DNA of 64,000 nt from Notospermus geniculatus (taxonomy: Eukaryota; Nemertea; Pilidiophora; Heteronemertea; Lineidae): positions 200,734 to 264,733 of the forward strand of contig NMRB01000428.1 in the NCBI GenBank assembly GCA_002633025.1, written 5' to 3'. The first letter of the stretch is position 1; every line of letters begins with the position of its first letter. Under the pieces are notes generated by a model. The model did no database searches, was not told the origin of the DNA, and saw only the letters and a list, made by a program, of their open reading frames with translations. The translations under genes and the position numbers were made by a program. Positions 22,592 to 32,880 of this stretch are shown here, one piece after another.

Positions 22592-22930
22592 ACGGAATAC
22601 AGCAGAATCTACCGTCAGTCAGGGGACACCTCTCTACTAAGGACACATAGTTCAATACGACGTCTCTTAGAGAACACCTGAGAGGGATATCTCTCTGCTG
22701 AGAACACAAAAGTTCAGTAGAATCTCCCTTAGAGGACACCTCTGCCAAGGGACACCTCTCTACTGATGACAGAAAAGTTCAGAACTTCCGTTAGCAGATA
22801 CCCCTGCCAGCAGGACACCTCGCTCCGGACAACACAAAAGTTTAGTCCCAAATTGGTCATTTCTACTCCTTTTGGCCTCTGTAATCAGGACACTTCTCAA
22901 TTAAGGACAGCATCTCTCAGTCCAAAAGTT
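22592..22930. repeat. irregular tandem repeat built on GGACACCTCTC
   Basis: Variants of GGACACCTCTCTACT, GAACACAAAAGTTCAG and similar recur about every 65-75 bp. Related pieces occur near 21000-21100 and 40500. Confidence 0.6.
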
Positions 22931-22975
22931 GTCCTCTGTCCTCTAATCCTCTTGAGTGGATCTGCTGTGTTTGTA

Positions 22976-23062
22976 GTCAGGGTGGTACAGTGCAGATTGT
23001 GGTGCCTATCACCTCTGATGTTGCTGGTTCGATTTCAGTTGCAAAGAGTTCTCTCCTGAAAA
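22976..23062 (+). mobile_element. tRNA-related SINE fragment (family S2)
   Basis: A-box-like GGTGGTACAGTGC and B-box-like GGTTCGATTTC with the same intervening GGTGCCTATCACCTC motif as the copy at 8108-8263. Confidence 0.5.
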
Positions 23063-24292
23063 AGATTGATTCAAGAAGTTGCATTTGGCCTCCATCTCAA
23101 ACTCATGATCAGGAAGCGTGCAAAAAGTTTTGACATGACTATAAAGGTGCACTTACATCTGAAGAGAATAAAAAGTCGAATAATTGTAAAATAAAAGCCA
23201 ATCTAATTCGATTTTGCTTCACCATGTCAAATTCACAGCAGAAATTGGGGAAAATAGCACTAAATTACATCTTTATGAAGAAAATTGTGCGGAAACATGA
23301 CTGGCGGCATCTTAAAATTGGTTGGACTTAGTGAAATTACATTGGAAGAAAAAGATGAAAATTGCAGTCGAACTTCAGTTATTTTTGTTCTTCTGACAAT
23401 CAAGTGAGCGACTGATTCGCTGTCCTGTGTGTGCCTCTGGTGTTGGGAGGAATTCTGTGGGTACGAAGTAATCACGTGGTTACTCTGCTAAGAATTTCTT
23501 TTTATAAATGGACTGAAATACTTCAAGAAAGGCAATGCTCAACGCGAGTTGTCCTGTGCAAGTAAGTCCTCTAATGGCAGCTCAACCATAGAAAGCTATG
23601 GGTAGTTGTCTGTGTCACTGGTCAAGGCAAAAATTGTAAGGAAACCAACAATGATGAATTGACTGTTGAGAGCAAACTCGGACAAGAACACACTCAGTCT
23701 CACTTCGAGGAGAGCCTTAACTCATCTGCCCCCAGAGTCCAGCAGACGACATCTTCTGTCAAAGTTTTCTCACATCCTATGGTACTGATTGAAAAATATT
23801 TGAAGAAAATTTGTTCCTATCAACCATCTGAAGAATATTTCTTCAAATTTTTTCCAATTTATTCAAAAAACATTTTAGAAAACTCATAAGAAAAGATTGT
23901 CTGCTAAAATCTGGGGGCGGATGAGTTAAGGTCTCATGTCTTTTGACATCTTTGGGGAGGTGCTGTCTGTTCATCGACCATTTGAATGCCCGAGAATGGG
24001 AAGGGTTAACATTTCTAATCACGCAATCAGTGTGGCTTCCACTGACAAATCCGCATGGTGAATATTCGCGCCAAATTAGTGCCAAGTCACATGACTCATT
24101 CTTACCATCGTGCATCTTTGGCCTTTTAATGAGCAATGCATGCTGGGAATGAAGTCATATTTTTCACATGATAGGCAAATTTCTACGCTTTTCTGAGCGC
24201 GTTAGAATAATTGGAAGAGTCACATTCAAGACAGATAATATTATATTCCACGACAGGATGTGGAATTTTTTAATGAATCGAAAATTACTTAC
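23063..24292. other. mostly non-coding; one weak donor
   Basis: A plus-strand donor-like CAA|GTAAGTCC at 23561/23562 closes a short open stretch beginning near 23490, but its acceptor is weak and I do not call an exon. A diverged M1-like palindrome (CCATAGAAAGCTATGGG) lies near 23587. Confidence 0.35.
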
Positions 24293-24406
24293 TTAAAATC
24301 GCCAAAGTTTGTCGGCGTGTCCCCGTCGTTATTTTCGGCTGCGTCGTCATAGAAACAAAGACGTCCATTAGCGCCGTGACAGGTCTTATTTTGTCCTAGC
24401 CAATTA
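24293..24406 (-). CDS. candidate internal exon, 37 residues, unknown protein
   Basis: On the minus strand a strong donor TTTTAA|GTAAGTAA at 24293/24292 ends an open frame that begins after a pyrimidine-rich acceptor (CTTCCCTCCCTGCGAG, AG at 24407-24408). The product starts N-W-L-G-Q-N-K, has two cysteines in CHGANGRLC and an acidic, asparagine-rich tail. The segment is CpG-rich compared with its flanks, which suggests constraint. An alternative acceptor (CTAG at 24396-24397) would shorten it by 11 nt. The frame stays open upstream to about 24555, so the 5' limit is uncertain. Confidence 0.35.
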
Positions 24407-25199
24407 CTCGCAGGGAGGGAAGAATTAATAACTGGCCGTAATGGGAAATGACAATCATGAAGGAAAAAATGATGTGCTACTGTAGACCCCCTTCTTTTGG
24501 TCGACACTATTGAGCTGCTGCTGCGCTGGGTTTGAAGAGGATTTGAGAACAGCAAAACAGCAACAGACCGTTCCCATTTCTGGAGCTGTTTCTGAGTGCT
24601 TTGGACATGTTGGAGCCTTCATTATAGAAAGAAGCTTTGCTATGTTAGCTACCTATCTGGTTCCAGAAATGGCTTGCTTCTCTGTTGCTGCTGAACATAC
24701 CGGTACTCCAGATTTTTTGCTCCTGAGCTCCAGACTGATTTCAAGCCATGGTTGCTTACAACTATTAGGAGTCAACAAAATGGAACTGTGGCAAAATATG
24801 AATTGGGCGAAATCAAAAATAGATAAGAGAGCGAGATGGAAATTTGGTGAAATGCAATTTTGCGAAATTGGTAGGGTATGCCAACCTCCACAACTTGCTA
24901 GATGGCAGCTCATGTCAAGTCTGTACGTTTTCTTCTGCACCTGCGAACCAGGATTGGCGATATCCGCCTTCAGGGGTGACGGGAATACCAAATGAAAAAC
25001 AAAGCTGTATCAGTGCTTTATCTTGATCCTAATCTTGCCTAAGAGAGTAGGGGGACCTCTCGGCTATAATCTGCTGAAAGGCATTTGTCATAAAGCTTTG
25101 ACGATATCACGTGTCCTTGAAGATGCTTTATTCTCTCGTGGATGTTTGTTTCTTATTTCTTGCTTTTGAGACAGTCGTCTTTTGTCTGGGAAAGGGGTC

Positions 25200-25275
25200 G
25201 TCAGAATGGTGTAGTTGAGATGTCTGTGCCTGTCACCCTTGTGGTTGTTGGTTCACTTTCTCTTCTGGCAGGTTC
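25200..25275 (+). mobile_element. degraded tRNA-related SINE fragment (family S2)
   Basis: GGTGTAGTTGAGATGTCTGT, GCCTGTCACC and GTTGGTTCACTTTC follow the order of the S2 head; the boxes are eroded. Confidence 0.35.
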
Positions 25276-25471
25276 CTCCTGTGATGAAAGAACTGTAAAC
25301 ATTGTTTTAGTAACATGTGTGCATGTTATGTGTGCTACCAGCTACAATGGATAACACAGTTAATACCGCTAGGCCATGCTTTTTCACATCAATACTTGCA
25401 TTTCAGTTCGTTGGAACCTAGCCACGTGATGGTGACTGTGTCTCTTCTTTAAAAGATGTTTTAATCAAATT

Positions 25472-25536
25472 TTCACCTTTTTATTCCAGGTAAGCTTCTT
25501 ATCAACCGTCGTCTTCATGCCGCCTGACGAAGAGTG
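25472..25536 (+). promoter_or_regulatory. candidate recursive splice site with 47-nt RS-exon
   Basis: TTTCACCTTTTTATTCCAG (acceptor, AG at 25488-25489) is followed at once by GTAAGC, a donor. Such juxtaposed acceptor/donor sites are used for stepwise removal of long introns. A second donor, GAGTG|GTAAGA at 25536/25537, defines a 47-nt segment 25490-25536. This is the arrangement of vertebrate-type RS-exons; in frame 1 it stays open (V-S-F-L-S-T-V-V-F-M-P-P-D-E-E). The host gene is unknown; an ordinary micro-exon or chance are alternatives. Confidence 0.35.
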
Positions 25537-25956
25537 GTAAGATCTGATCTTTTCTTTCCACTTATGGAGATAATTAGATAAAATACGAAGGGATTTATTG
25601 AAGAACTTCTTTTAGTAAATTGTCAAGTGGAATCTGAGTGACTGCACGACTGGTGAACTCACTGGTGGTGCTGGTGTGAGGCTGTCCTTCAAAAGCTTTA
25701 GCATTGATACTCACCCTGTCATGGCCCCCCACTTGGTTTTCGGAAATTCTCATGCAGAGACAAATTTGGAAATTATTCAATTCGCTTGCTTTGAAAATTG
25801 CAAAAATTTGCAGGTTTTCGATGTTTAGATGATAGCCAAGATGTTTCTCATCTTTAAAAGAACGACGCTCAGCATTAACATTAGCGATTGCACGCGTTTC
25901 ATTATCTCCCCGCTTTTTGAAAAAAGTCGGGGAGATATTGTTTTACCCTCCGCCGT

Positions 25957-26019
25957 CAGTCCGGCTGTCCGTCCGGCTGTCCGTCCGGCTGTCCGTCCGT
26001 CCGTCCGTCCGTCCGTCCG
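25957..26019. repeat. (TCCG)n microsatellite
   Basis: An array of TCCG units with interspersed GCTG interruptions. The proline/valine/arginine-rich frames on both strands are artefacts of this array. Confidence 0.9.
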
Positions 26020-26137
26020 AAAGTGATATCTCCTCCTAGACCGTTCAACGGAGGAGCTTGAAACTTTAGTATGTATTAGGTACTCATCCACTATTGTGCA
26101 CAACACTCTTGGAATTTCGATCCAACTCCCTGTCTTT

Positions 26138-26151
26138 CCACCAGGGGGCGT
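26138..26151 (+). promoter_or_regulatory. CTCF-like motif
   Basis: CCACCAGGGGGCGT agrees with the CTCF core consensus at all but the last position. The 12-mer CCACCAGGGGGC also occurs at 29425 and 29725. All three are inside repeats. Binding is not shown by sequence alone. Confidence 0.3.
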
Positions 26152-26458
26152 TATGTGAAAAACACATTTATGGTCATTACTCCTAAAGTAATTGTGATAA
26201 AGTGATGAAATTTTGTGTGAAGGTTTATCTGTGACAGCTTCACAATATATCATAGGGGTTTTGACCTTGACCTAGTTTCAAGGTCACAGGGGTCAAACTT
26301 TGATAAAAACCATGAGCCGTCCAAAAGTGATATCTCCTCCTTCACCGTTCAATGGAGGAGTTTGAAACATTGGTATATATTATGTACTCATCCACTAATG
26401 TGCACAACACTCCCAACCCCCAATGTACTTCGATCGAACTCGGCCTCTTCCCACCAGG

Positions 26459-26781
26459 CAGGGTTTCCGCCAGGATTGTCAAGGAGGGGGGGGGGGGAGA
26501 AAAAAAAATTCAAAAAAAAATTTTTTTTTCGAAAAATTTTTTTTTCTTTCAAAACTTTGGGGGGGGGGTTAAAAATGGCCTCCAGAGTCATTTTTTACAC
26601 TCCAAAATGCAATTCCTTCTGCATGAAAATTGCATTTGAAATGTGACAAATTAAAGAAAAACACTACTGAAGTGAAAATAGTGATATTTGAAAAAGGTTA
26701 GTCTGCAAACTTGAGGAGGATATCCCCTCCTTGAAATTTTTGAGGAGGGGATTCATCCCCCCCCCTCTGGCGGAAACACTG
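26459..26781. mobile_element. MITE nested in the 25.9-26.9 kb repeat
   Basis: The ends CAGGGTTTCCGCCAG and CTGGCGGAAACACTG are inverted, with CCAGG on both sides (26454-26458 and 26782-26786) as a 5-bp duplication. The interior has G, A, T and C homopolymer runs that pair across the centre. No coding capacity. Confidence 0.8.
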
Positions 26782-26984
26782 CCAGGGTCAATATATGAAA
26801 GACACAGGAAAAATAACCATGTCACCATTACTTCCTGTCGAAAGCGGGGAGATATGCGATGGGCTTCCCATCGACATTGCTCTAGTTGCTAATGTAATTG
26901 TCATGTTCCATGTTTGTGATGTCACTTGATATTTACTTGCGCTAAATCGCGGTGTGATGATCACAATATGGCAGGGCTTGCCAG

Positions 26985-27400
26985 AATTCTCCTGTACTGT
27001 CTGTGGCAAAAGTTTTAGGCAGCCAGTTGTTCCTACTGCCTCGCAACTTGACCAGTTGTGTACTGTCTATTGCAGAAGTTCGTAGGCAGTGAGTTGTTTC
27101 TGCTGCCTTGGCACTCGAATTCGGTACCGTCTCTGCCAGAAGTTCTTCATAGTGAATAATTCCTGCTGCCCTGCAACTCTTGACAATTCCGTACTTATAT
27201 GCCAGAAGCATGCAGCATTGAGTACTAGTAGTTCCTGTACCTTGTATGTAGCTCCCAACAATTTTTGTGCGGTCTATGGCAAAAGTACTTCAGTACTGAT
27301 GATCTTCTGCTTGGCAAATGGAAACCAAATCTGTACAGTCTTAGACAGAAGTAAACGGCAGTAATACCTCCAGATTGTTGGCAACTTCCAGATAGTTGAT
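26985..27400. repeat. diverged tandem repeat, about 65-70 bp, roughly six units
   Basis: Variants of CTGTCT.TGGCA.AAGTT, GTTGTTCCTACTGCCT and GCAACTT recur in order from 26990 to 27395. Divergence between units is high. Confidence 0.6.
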
Positions 27401-27437
27401 TTCATATGTCAGCAGAAGGTGATCAGAAAATACACAT

Positions 27438-27566
27438 TGGCTGGTATTCATAAAAGCTGGCAAATGCTTTTACTTAAGATTTGCACAGATGCTTTTACTT
27501 AAGATTTAAATGTACTGCAAAACCTGAAGTAAAAGCATTTGCTACCTTTTATGAATATCAGCCATT
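27438..27566. mobile_element. hairpin MITE (family G1)
   Basis: TGGCTGGTATTCATAAAAGC then GGCAAATGCTTTTACTT on the left is inverted on the right (GTAAAAGCATTTGCTA…TATCAGCCA). The TGCTTTTACTTAAGATTT block is duplicated in this copy. Relatives: 33837, 36393, 63541. Confidence 0.8.
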
Positions 27567-28768
27567 ATGCTCGCCTTACCAGTGATAACAAATTTTGAAC
27601 AAATTGTAAGAACCACTGCTCAATTAACTGCTAAGTCTTCGCACTTGACCTTTCACCTCACACCGTATGGCCATATGACCATATGACCATATAAGGCAAG
27701 ATTTTCTGCACCATTATAGGCCTATTCATGATCGTTAGATTTCTATTGGTGAAATGTCCTCCGGACTTGTTACTGATGGAGCGAGAGGTTTTCATATGGA
27801 GAGTTGCAAATTTCTTACCTGTTGAAAGCTAAATGCACTCCAACAATGACCCAATAGCTTGAAGCATCTTTACATCCAACGCTTACCGCCCATGATGACA
27901 GTATCTGACTATCTGAGTGTAAGATCCCTGAATTACTTGGGGCAAAATTATGCCGAAACCATAAGCAACATATTCATGGCATAGCATCCATTGGTTGGAT
28001 GAAAAAGGTAGTAATGGTTTCGACTTATCCATCTGTCATGGCTACAGGGGATGTGGTGGTCATCTCCAAGTTTTCCTAGGGTGTATGATGCTCACTTGCG
28101 TTAGGCCTACCTCCATTACCGGAAAAAACTTTTCTGCTCACAGAACCCAGGGGTTGTGTCTCTAAACTGCACTATAAAAGCCTTTTCACTTCAGTTCTCT
28201 TCTTCAAATTATCTCCAGAAGGACAAACTGTCCAAACCGTCTTAGATATTCAAAGACAAAGTGATATGATGAAAATCACTCCATGAGAATTTGTCAACAT
28301 AACCCATTTGAACTGACTGACAACCTTGATGCAAACACACATCTATGAAGTGGAGAATTCAAAACCTTGTCTCTCAGTCCCACTATTGTCACAACTCCCA
28401 AAAGTCATCCTGCCTGTGACAGTCTCACTCTACAGATTTCAGATCTGCTTGGCATCACTCCCTGTCAGTCTCACTCAGGCTCTACAATATTCAGAGAACT
28501 CCCGAGTCATTTCCTGTCGGTCTCACTGTTCAGTATTCAGACCTGTTTTACAGAACTCTCAAATCACGTCGTCGTCCTGTCAATCCCACTTCGCAATATT
28601 TTGACACTGATGTGAAAATTACTTTCATGAATATGCTGACCCTCATTAACAACTTTTCTTCAAATATTATTGACTAGGTTCATCCAAATGGATAATAAAA
28701 TGCGAACAGCGTTTGTTTATGGTCAATTTTGAAGGAAAAAAGTCCATAAATGATATTGTCTGCTCTTG
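27567..28768. other. non-coding stretch, nothing recognised
   Basis: A triple CCATATGA lies at 27670-27693. Overlapping plus-strand frames at 28326-28615 come from a degenerate CTGTCAGTCTCACTC-type repeat and are not called as genes. Confidence 0.4.
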
Positions 28769-28869
28769 CTAAACCATGAATGGGTTAATGGAAGTGATGG
28801 ACCGAAGTTTCCGGCCGCCAAACAACTCCGTGACAGCTTCCTCGGGTAAATGTTGTCGCACCAGGTATC
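28769..28869 (-). CDS. doubtful terminal exon, about 32 residues
   Basis: On the minus strand an acceptor-like TTATTTCATTAATGAG (AG at 28870-28871) is followed by an open frame of 32 codons to TAG at 28769-28771. The product reads L-V-R-Q-H-L-P-E-E-A-V-T-E-L-F-G-G-R and is CpG-rich at DNA level. The acceptor is not pyrimidine-rich enough to be convincing and no partner exon was found. Confidence 0.2.
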
Positions 28870-29206
28870 CTCATTAATGAAATAAATGGCTCAAACTTGC
28901 ATCCGGGTCATGACTGCGAATGCTGTCGAATATCGCTAACTATTCCTGCGACTAATGTGACTACGTCTTCATGCTGTGTGTAGTCACGGATGTTGGCAAG
29001 AGCGTACGTTAGAAAACACCCTGCTTGAGGCAATCAGCAGAAATACAGACTTAAATTATTACCTCCGATGCCTATTTTGGTCATATAGACATGGACTGCT
29101 GACAATTTTCAGCAGATTTTGGCCTGCCAATCAGCAACAAGGATGTAGTTGTTCAAATTCATATGCTACTGTCATTTCTAGTCTATAGACACTGTCAGTG
29201 GTGGTG

Positions 29207-29370
29207 CCATTTCTAGGCTTTAGATGCCACTACATGTATTGTCTGTAGGCCTCAGTTACTGCTGCTGTTGCTGGTGGTGCCATTTCTAGGCTTTAGATGC
29301 AACTATTGTCTGTAGGCCTCAGTTACTGCTGCTGTTGCTGGTGGTGCCATTTCTAGGCTTTAGATGCAAN
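29207..29370. repeat. 67-bp tandem repeat interrupted by an N
   Basis: GTGGTGCCATTTCTAGGCTT starts units at 29207, 29274 and 29341; the third unit is cut by the N at 29370. Confidence 0.85.
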
Positions 29371-29790
29371 TGGGCCAAAGGTGTGTCACATGAAAGAATC
29401 GGCCAAATCTGATTATCCACTTTGCCACCAGGGGGCAAAAGCTGAAACACAAAAACTGTGATTTTGCCTTTAATACTTAACGGAATTTCATCAGAGTTTT
29501 ATGGTAGGCTCAGCTAGCAAGGGTACATAATATATCATAGGATTTTAAAGTTAAATTGATTTTTCAGCCCTGTAGGGGGCACTTTGTAAAATCCACAAAA
29601 GTTCCCTTCCGCTTTGTAACTTCTGAACGACTGAAAATTTGGGGTTAATATTTTGTGGAGGGATGTATCATGGGCCAACGGTGTGTCGCGTCAAAGAATC
29701 GACCAAATCTGACTTTCCACTTTGCCACCAGGGGGCCCAAAAGCCGAATCACAGAAACTGTGATTGTGCCATTAATACTGAATGGAATCT
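29371..29790. repeat. diverged tandem repeat, about 300-bp period
   Basis: TGGGCCAA.GGTGTGTC, AAAGAATCG.CCAAATCTGA and CCACTTTGCCACCAGGGGGC occur near 29371 and again near 29670 in the same order. The sequence resumes here directly after the N. Confidence 0.75.
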
Positions 29791-29889
29791 TCAAAATACA
29801 TGACCGGCGGACTTGCACCCGGGGCGACGGGGGACATTCAATGCTGTGCTTGTCTTCAAATTGAAACCACTGAGTTCCTTGTAGTGGAC

Positions 29890-30149
29890 TTTTCCATCAG
29901 GGCTGAAGCCAAATCATTACTGGCCCTTGTAAGTGTGGAAGAGACCATCTCAAGCTACTCGTGTTCCTCACTTGGATGGGGTCTTTTACTTGCCCTTGCA
30001 AAGGGACAAGGTACCATGCATTCAGGGCTTACTGTCCCATGCAAAGGGCCAAGGATGATGATTTAGCCCCATATGGCCAATGCTGGATTCGAACCCGGAG
30101 ACCTGCCGCTTTACAAAGCAGACATGATAAACTTCTAGGCTATCAGGGT
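29890..30149 (-). mobile_element. tRNA-derived SINE (family S1)
   Basis: The minus strand shows a degraded S1 head ending in GGGTTCGAATCC, then CCCATCCAAGTGAGGAACAC and the terminal GGC hairpin. Confidence 0.85.
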
Positions 30150-30171
30150 TGAGTTATGAGATCTGCGCCAA

Positions 30172-30233
30172 CAGATAGTGGGATTTGAACCCTTGACTCT
30201 CTAGATGCTAGACAGAAACTGAGCCACTATCCC
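30172..30233 (-). pseudogene. tRNA-like fragment
   Basis: A 7-bp acceptor-type stem (GGATAGT with ACTATCT, one G-U), an A-box-like TAGTGGCTCAGTTTC and a T-arm with GGGTTCAAATCCC are present. At about 62 nt it is too short for a tRNA and lacks a proper D or anticodon arm. It is either a tRNA pseudogene or the head of an unseen SINE. Confidence 0.4.
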
Positions 30234-30719
30234 TTTAGCTTCATTGACTCTCACGATTCCCCTTGCCTAGTCTCCAATCAGCATCGTCTCTACCCACAAG
30301 ACGCCCACGATACCGACTGCGGCTTTCCTCCCTCCGCATGCAAAAAGACGTTCGAAAACCTTTTGATTGCCGGAAGTGCATGCACACCTCAGTGCACGCC
30401 AATCACCCCTGGGATCTAACAAGATGCATCCGGCATGACCCCATCTTCCATATTCATCTAGGGAGGATTTTTCTCTGCTATGCCGTCAGCATGATCTTTC
30501 TCCGATTCTATTTCACGGTCCATCTCCCCACAAAGCTGGCCGTATGGATTTGTTATCGAGGGTCGTATGATCAGACAGTTGCAATAAAGGTGGACTTTTA
30601 GCAATGCAATGATTTGCTGCTTGGTTGCATACACGGCCTAATGCTAGATGCGCATACTTAACCCTTGCTGGGAGTCCTTGCCTACACTCAATCTTCGCTG
30701 TGCACAGTACTTAATATTG

Positions 30720-31320
30720 AGCCTTTGCCCATTGCCTTAATACTATAGCAGTAACATAATACTTAATCAACCAGTTCTCCATTCATGCCTTACCATAGCA
30801 CAATACTAAATCAACCAGCTCTCCATTTAGGCCTTGCTGTATCACAATACTTAATCAACCAGCTCTCCATTCATGCCTTACCATAGCACAATACTAAATC
30901 AACCAGCTCTCCATTTAGGCCTTGCTGTATCACAATACTTAATCAACCAGCTCTCCATTCATGCCTTACCATAGCACAATACTAAATCAACCAGCTCTCC
31001 ATTTAGGCCTTGCTGTATCACAATACTTAATCAACCAGCTCTCCATTCATGCCTTACCATAGCANTGGCACAACTACTAAATCAACCATTCATGCCACAC
31101 TGTAGCACAATACCATAAAACCAACCAGCTCTCCATTTATGTCTTACAATAGTACAATACTTAATCAACCAGCTCTCCATTCATGCCTTACCATAAGAGC
31201 ACAATACTAAATCAACCAGCTCTCCATTCATCCCTTACCATAAGAGCACAATACTAAATCAACCAGCTCTCCATTCATCCCTTACTCTTGCACAATACTA
31301 AATCATCCAGTTAATAAATG
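30720..31320. repeat. 44-bp minisatellite with 88-bp higher-order unit
   Basis: AATCAACCAGCTCTCCATT begins about a dozen units. Two variants alternate (one with CATGCCTTACCATAG, one with TAGGCCTTGCTGTAT), giving an 88-bp higher-order period between about 30790 and 31060. A single N at 31065 sits inside the array, where the assembly probably collapsed or lost units. Confidence 0.9.
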
Positions 31321-32143
31321 ACATGTCTGCACTTTAACCAAGATTTTTGTCCGCTTGACTCAGGCAGTTGGCCATTTCTACCTGAGCAGAATACTCAGGT
31401 GGCTACAGAAAATCAGAGGAAAAAATCCATGTAGAGAACATCAATCAGTGGCCATTAGAGTCCGATCAATTTCACCGTGTCTTCATTTATTTAGCTGCGG
31501 ATTTGTCCTCGTCCTCGCCATATCTCTTCTTGTTTCGTACCGTCTTAACTAGATCCACGCAAATACTGCAGGATTAAGGCAGTCGTCATCTTTTCCTCGG
31601 CTTCGTCAGTCTCCTAAGAGGATTATGGGATGTTGAATCGCGGGGACGTACAATTAATATGTCGTGTTGCTGACCCTGATTTAGTTCGTGTTGAACAGGT
31701 GTTGTGGGTTGGTATAAAAGATTGCTTCAAATGTCAAGAAAAAAGTGCGAGGGTTTTATAAAAAGTGGAATATAGTGCAGACCTTGTGCTGTTCCGTGGC
31801 AATGTGAGCAGAATCAAAGCTGTTCGTAAAAAAAGACGACTCCAGGGCTGATTTCTCGTCGATGGTGATTTGACTTGTGCATGATTCTGCACTCTGTTTT
31901 TATGCACCTTACGGCATTGATCGATCAGAATTCGATTCGTTGAGTCACAAGCACTGAACAAGTGACATCTTTCATCAAGTATTATCATTGTTTCTGTGGT
32001 ATTAACAACTGAATTGCAAACTTCCATCTTACATGTAGGTGCGATCATAGGCCATCTTTGGGCTGGGCCAGTACGATGGAATAGTCTTTCAATCTCATTT
32101 CGACGTTACTGGCCAAAGGCTTTACTAAAGGCCCTTCTCCACG

Positions 32144-32295
32144 TGCGAGTTTTCTCATGTGAGTTGCTCTTGATGGATAATTCACCACCATTGTTGGTCT
32201 CCTTACGGCCCATACTGAGACCAATGACACAAATGACTGCCTATATATTACTGATTAGTTGCCCATAGAGAGCCAACTTCTCCAAGAAATCTCTC
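32144..32295. mobile_element. MITE family M1, unit 1 copy
   Basis: TGCGAGTTTTCTCATGTGAG at the left and AGAGAGCCAACTTCTCCAAG with AATCTCTCA at the right are diverged inverted repeats; GTTGCCCATAGAGAGCC is the family signature. Confidence 0.6.
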
Positions 32296-32699
32296 ACATT
32301 GCACGGGTCTCAACTCACCAATAAGTCCAACAAACTGTCTCAAAGACACGACTGATCAAACCAAGAAAGTCTGTGCAGCAGCATCTGATGCGCGAGACCG
32401 ATGTCGACTCACAAAGGCTGCAATGTTATTGCCAATCTCTTATCAATCACCCCGTACCCCTGAATGGGTTTGTCTAAAAAATGACAGCAGAACGATTCTT
32501 GATGCGAAGTAAGCGCGCATCCATCATCGCTACAAATCAGCGAAGCCGACATTTATGAGCCTTTGCGGCGAATTTCCGCTCACACTTTGATACGGTATAT
32601 TGAAAGAAGTGTGTGATGTGCTTTTGAGGAGTAAGGACCGCCAGTGTCAGGAAGATTTACGTAGCTTCTGTCTCATAATGCACCCTACGTTAGAGTGCA

Positions 32700-32880
32700 T
32701 AATTTTGGTGTATGTTCACCCATGTTGGTATATGTTGAACCCACACTGACATACAAGAAATTGCCACAATTGAACCCACACTGACATACACCCACATCTG
32801 TGTACAGTACACCCACATATGTGTGCGGTGCACCCACATCTGTGTGTAGTGCACCCACAACTGTGTGTAGTGCACTCAAA
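32700..32880. repeat. 21-bp minisatellite, unit 1 copy
   Basis: Units of the form CACCCACATCTGTGTGYRGTG. The period is a multiple of three, so several frames on both strands stay open and give repetitive Cys/Gly/His peptides that are not genes. Confidence 0.85.

Larger units (their letters stand above)
25890..26875. mobile_element. non-coding transposon-like repeat with internal duplication
   Basis: It begins with a hairpin ATCTCCCCGC…GCGGGGAGAT-type sequence (25905-25937) and ends with AAGCGGGGAGATATGCGATG near 26864. Between these lie a (TCCG)n array and two copies of a block starting GTGATATCTCCTCCT (26023 and 26327) with ACCGTTCAA.GGAGGAG. The interval 26260-26300 is rich in TGACCTTGACC/AAGGTCA half-sites. 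Another element is inserted at 26459-26781. Confidence 0.6.

Noticed and set aside
24510-24995. 161-codon plus-strand frame
   Set aside because: A 112-codon minus frame overlaps it, no splice or motif support is visible, and composition does not favour either; left uncalled.
25825-26253. 142-codon minus frame and its plus-strand counterpart
   Set aside because: Most of it reads the (TCCG)n microsatellite and the adjoining repeat.
30720-31320. Regular 44-bp repeats resembling a CRISPR array
   Set aside because: Whole units are repeated with no unique spacers, there are no cas genes, and the genome is eukaryotic; it is a minisatellite.
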